Shown piece by piece: positions 61,703 through 64,000 of a DNA stretch of 64,000 nt (position 1 is its first letter; each line of letters begins with the position of its first letter). The DNA comes from an uncultured bacterium (lineage in GTDB: Bacteria > Bacteroidota > Rhodothermia > Rhodothermales > Rubricoccaceae): positions 620,001-684,000 of the forward strand of contig CANLSR010000001.1 of assembly GCA_947493945.1 (NCBI GenBank). The letters run 5' to 3'. The notes under the pieces were generated by a model. It searched no databases. It was not told the origin of the DNA and saw only the letters and a program-made list of their open reading frames with translations. Position numbers and translations under genes: made by a program.

Positions 61703-62472
61703 CCATCGACCTGAACGGACGCGTCGCGCTGGTGACGGGCGCCAGCCGAGGCATCGGCCGCGCCATCGCGCAGCAGTTGGCCGGGGCGGGCGCGACCGTC
61801 GGCGTCCACTACGGCCGCCGGCGCGAACCGGCCCAGGCGCTGGCGGACGAGATCGGGCGCGGCAGCCGGGCGCTGGGCCAGGACCTGGAGACGGCCGGCG
61901 CCGGCCAGGCGCTCTGGGACGCGGCCGTCGACGCCTGGGGCCGCGTCGACATCGTGGTGGCGAACGCGGGCATCTTCGAGCAGGCCCCTCTCGACGGGCC
62001 GGCCGACGCCTGGCTCGACGTCTGGGACCGGACGCTGGCCGTCAACCTGCGCGCGACGGCCGAGCTGGGCCGCGCCGCGCTCCGCCACGCGGATGCGCGC
62101 CGCCAGCGGGGCGAGGCCGGCGTGACGGTGCGGCTGGTCACGGTCTCCAGCCGCTCCGCCTTCCGAGGCGACGACCCGGACTACCTCGCGTACGCGGCCT
62201 CCAAGGGCGGCGTGGTGGCCCTGACCAAGTCGCTGGCGCGCGCCGGCGGCGGGCTGGCGGCCTGGGGCGTGGCGCCGGGCTTTACGCGCACCGACATGGC
62301 CCAGCCCTGGCTCGACGCCTACGGCGAGGACAGCGTGACGGAGGGCTCAGGCCTGGACCGCCTCACCGAGCCCGACGACGTGGCGCCGACGGTCGTGTTT
62401 TTAGCCTCCGGCCTGGCCGACCACGCGACCGGCACCACGGTCGACGTCAACGCGGCGACCTACGTCCGGTGA
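61699..62472 (+). CDS. Short-chain dehydrogenase/reductase
   Basis: The protein has 257 residues from a GTG overlapping the previous stop. TGASRGIG near residue 13 is the NAD(P)-binding motif, VVANAGIFEQAPL the NAG motif, and YLAYAASKGGVVALTKSL holds the catalytic Tyr and Lys. It resembles FabG-like 3-oxoacyl reductases, but the substrate is not determined. Confidence 0.92.
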   Translation: MTIDLNGRVALVTGASRGIGRAIAQQLAGAGATVGVHYGRRREPAQALADEIGRGSRALGQDLETAGAGQALWDAAVDAWGRVDIVVANAGIFEQAPLDGPADAWLDVWDRTLAVNLRATAELGRAALRHADARRQRGEAGVTVRLVTVSSRSAFRGDDPDYLAYAASKGGVVALTKSLARAGGGLAAWGVAPGFTRTDMAQPWLDAYGEDSVTEGSGLDRLTEPDDVAPTVVFLASGLADHATGTTVDVNAATYVR

Positions 62473-62635
62473 CCGTCCGCCCCGCTGGCGGCGCTCGTGA
62501 GCGAGACGGAGCGCCCCCCGCATTCGGGCGTAGCCTGTCGCCGTCGACCGCCCCTCTCTCTGCGCCGGTGCCCCTTCCGCCCGCCCTTTCCTGCCCGCCC
62601 ATCTCTGCCGCCAGCGGCGGGCGGAGCGCCTAGCC

Positions 62636-63622
62636 ATGCGCGTCGGCCTGTGCTACGACCGCTTTGGCGACACGCCGCGCCCGGCCGGCGCGCCGCCGGA
62701 CTGGGACGCCGAGTACGAACCGGAGGAGACCGTCGTCGCGCTGGAGGACGCGCTCCGGCTGCTGGACCACACGCCCGTTCGGCTGGGGAACGCGCGCGCG
62801 CTGCTGGCGGCGCTCGCGCGCGGTCCGCTGGGCGTGGACGCGGCCGTGACCATCGCCGAGAGCTACGGCAGCCGCAACCGTGAGGCCCACGTGCCGGTGC
62901 TGCTGGAGCTGGCCGGCGTGCCGTGCATCGGGAGCGACGCGCTGTCGCTGTCGCTGTCGCTCGACAAGCACGTGACCAAAGTCGTCGTGGCTGAGGCCGG
63001 CGTCGCCGTGCCGGCCGGAGTCGTGATCCCGCCCGACGCCGACGCCGAGGCCGCCGTCCGAGACCTGGCGTTTCCGTTGATGGTGAAGCCCCGCTACGAG
63101 GGGACGGCCAAGGGCATCGCCCCGTCCAGCCGGTGCGCCGGGCCGGCCGAGCTCCTCGCCGAGGCCCGCCGCCAGCACCGGCTCTACGGCCAGGACCTGG
63201 TCGCGGAGGCGTTCGTCGACGGCGCCGAGTGGACCGTCGGCGTGGTCGGCACCGGGGCGAGCGCCCGGGCGCTGCCGGCGCTCCAGCGGGCCGTCGACCC
63301 GGCGTCGGGCATCGGGACGCACGCGCTGGGCGACATCGACGGCGAGGTGGCGGGCGCGCTCACGCCCGACCTGGACGCCGCGCTGGCGGACGCGGCCGTC
63401 GCGGCCCACCGGGCGCTCGACTGCCGCGACTTTTCGCGCTCCGACTTCCGCGTCGGGCCGGACGGCGGGCCGGTGTTCGTCGAGATCAACCCGCTGCCCA
63501 CGTTCGCGCCCGACGGCACGTTCGCGATCCTGGCCGAGCTCGACGGCCGCCCCTACCCCGAGTTTCTGGCCGAGGTGCTGGCCGCCGCCCTCGCCCGGCT
63601 GGCGGTGCCCGAGCCCGGGTGA
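62636..63622 (+). CDS. D-alanine-D-alanine ligase-like ATP-grasp protein
   Basis: The protein has 328 residues. SYGSRNREAHVPVLLELAG and PCIGSDALSLSLSLDKHVTK correspond to the Ddl N-terminal and ATP-grasp start. FPLMVKPRYEGTAKGIAPSS is the ATP-binding lobe, and VFVEINPLPTFAPDGTF the metal-binding end. Housekeeping Ddl usually has EGxxGEDG where this has AESYGSRNREA, so it may be a Ddl-related ligase for another substrate. The ATG lies in a region with REP-like cores (62482 and 62608). Confidence 0.8.
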   Translation: MRVGLCYDRFGDTPRPAGAPPDWDAEYEPEETVVALEDALRLLDHTPVRLGNARALLAALARGPLGVDAAVTIAESYGSRNREAHVPVLLELAGVPCIGSDALSLSLSLDKHVTKVVVAEAGVAVPAGVVIPPDADAEAAVRDLAFPLMVKPRYEGTAKGIAPSSRCAGPAELLAEARRQHRLYGQDLVAEAFVDGAEWTVGVVGTGASARALPALQRAVDPASGIGTHALGDIDGEVAGALTPDLDAALADAAVAAHRALDCRDFSRSDFRVGPDGGPVFVEINPLPTFAPDGTFAILAELDGRPYPEFLAEVLAAALARLAVPEPG

Positions 63623-63628
63623 CTGGGG

Positions 63629-64000
63629 TCAGTCGGCGTGCCAGACCATCCGCTCCAGGATCGCGTCCGCCAGCTGGTCGTCGTCGGGCATCGTGCCGGC
63701 GGCAGCGGCGTGGGCGAACACGTAGCCGACGGCGGCCCGGCGCGCTCGGCAGACGACGCGGTCGCTCAGTTCGTCCTCTCCGGGCTCGCAGCGCATCCGG
63801 CCGCCGTCCACCTCAGCGAACGTCTGGCCCGTTCGCGCGCCCCCCGGCCCCTCGACCTGGTCGCTGGCAGCGTCGATCCGCCCGACCCGGCCGTCGTCCC
63901 CGTACACCTCCAAGACCAGCAGGCCGTCGCGCAGCGCCCACACGACCGGCCCGGCACGGCCCCCGGTCTCGGCCGGTTGCACCTCGACGGCGAACCCGGC
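63629..64000 (-). CDS. Unknown protein, partial (5' end beyond window)
   Basis: At least 124 residues are visible and the frame is still open at the window end. It contains LLVLEVYGDDGRVGRID and the C-terminal DDDQLADAILERMVW. I recognise no family. A GTG at 63982 is in frame, but the coding pattern continues upstream, so the real start is probably outside. It is convergent with the Ddl-like gene (6 bases between stops). Confidence 0.55.
   Translation of the reverse strand, partial: AGFAVEVQPAETGGRAGPVVWALRDGLLVLEVYGDDGRVGRIDAASDQVEGPGGARTGQTFAEVDGGRMRCEPGEDELSDRVVCRARRAAVGYVFAHAAAAGTMPDDDQLADAILERMVWHAD

Overview
The window is GC-rich bacterial chromosome (roughly 70% G+C by eye). Several things point to a marine, Rubricoccus/Rubrivirga-like member of the Rhodothermota (Bacteroidota sensu lato). 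There is a DUF2480 protein, a family I know mainly from Bacteroidota. Many genes lack a Shine-Dalgarno sequence and start in a CTATG or TTTATG context. A recurring TASCTTSG box in front of genes resembles the Bacteroidota -7 promoter element. The genus is an inference and was not tested.

Left flank (1-6.4 kb): housekeeping genes, with a UvrA-like ATPase (cut by the window edge), pyrR, a PhzF-family enzyme, a Fur-family regulator, a biotin carboxylase and a DnaJ-type co-chaperone.

Centre (6.5-49.9 kb): a complete type VI secretion system (T6SS) carrying all thirteen core genes. A plus-strand block runs tssL-tssM-tagF-tssA-tssB-tssC-hcp-tssE-tssF-tssG. A long minus-strand cargo region (19.8-40.4 kb) follows. 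It holds a decayed Rhs remnant, an Rhs toxin with a candidate immunity gene, a DUF2169 adaptor, two vgrG genes, a frameshifted PAAR gene, an Eag-type (DUF1795) chaperone and a five-gene operon built around a 1209-residue predicted cell-wall-degrading protein. Next come tssH (plus strand), two envelope lipoproteins (OmpA/DUF4398 types, minus strand), a divergent second TssC-like gene coupled to an FHA-transmembrane-lytic transglycosylase fusion, then tssJ and tssK. This is the TssJLM membrane-complex type of T6SS, not the reduced T6SSiii typical of gut Bacteroidota.

The most interesting item is the operon at 32.85-40.37 kb. Its fourth gene joins a papain-like cysteine peptidase module, an M23-like module apparently interrupted by SH3-like segments, and a pesticin-like muramidase module. 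Three nucleotides downstream lies a secreted LprI/DUF1311 (lysozyme-inhibitor family) protein that fits an immunity partner. Two lipoproteins, one with a NADase-type glycan-binding-like domain, and a beta-rich protein of unknown role sit upstream. The two catalytic ends of the effector have visibly lower GC than its middle, as if the modules were exchanged.

Right flank (49.9-64 kb): tRNA-Val(CAC), an ECF sigma factor, holA, an aldo/keto reductase, two SDR enzymes, typA/bipA, a lipoprotein, an alpha/beta hydrolase, tRNA-Glu(CTC), a GNAT acetyltransferase, a cysteine desulfurase, a DUF2480 protein, a small secreted protein, a D-Ala-D-Ala ligase-like ATP-grasp protein and a partial unknown. A short REP-like element (CCGCTGGCGG and its complement, often paired into hairpins) is scattered over the whole window, in both intergenic and coding DNA.
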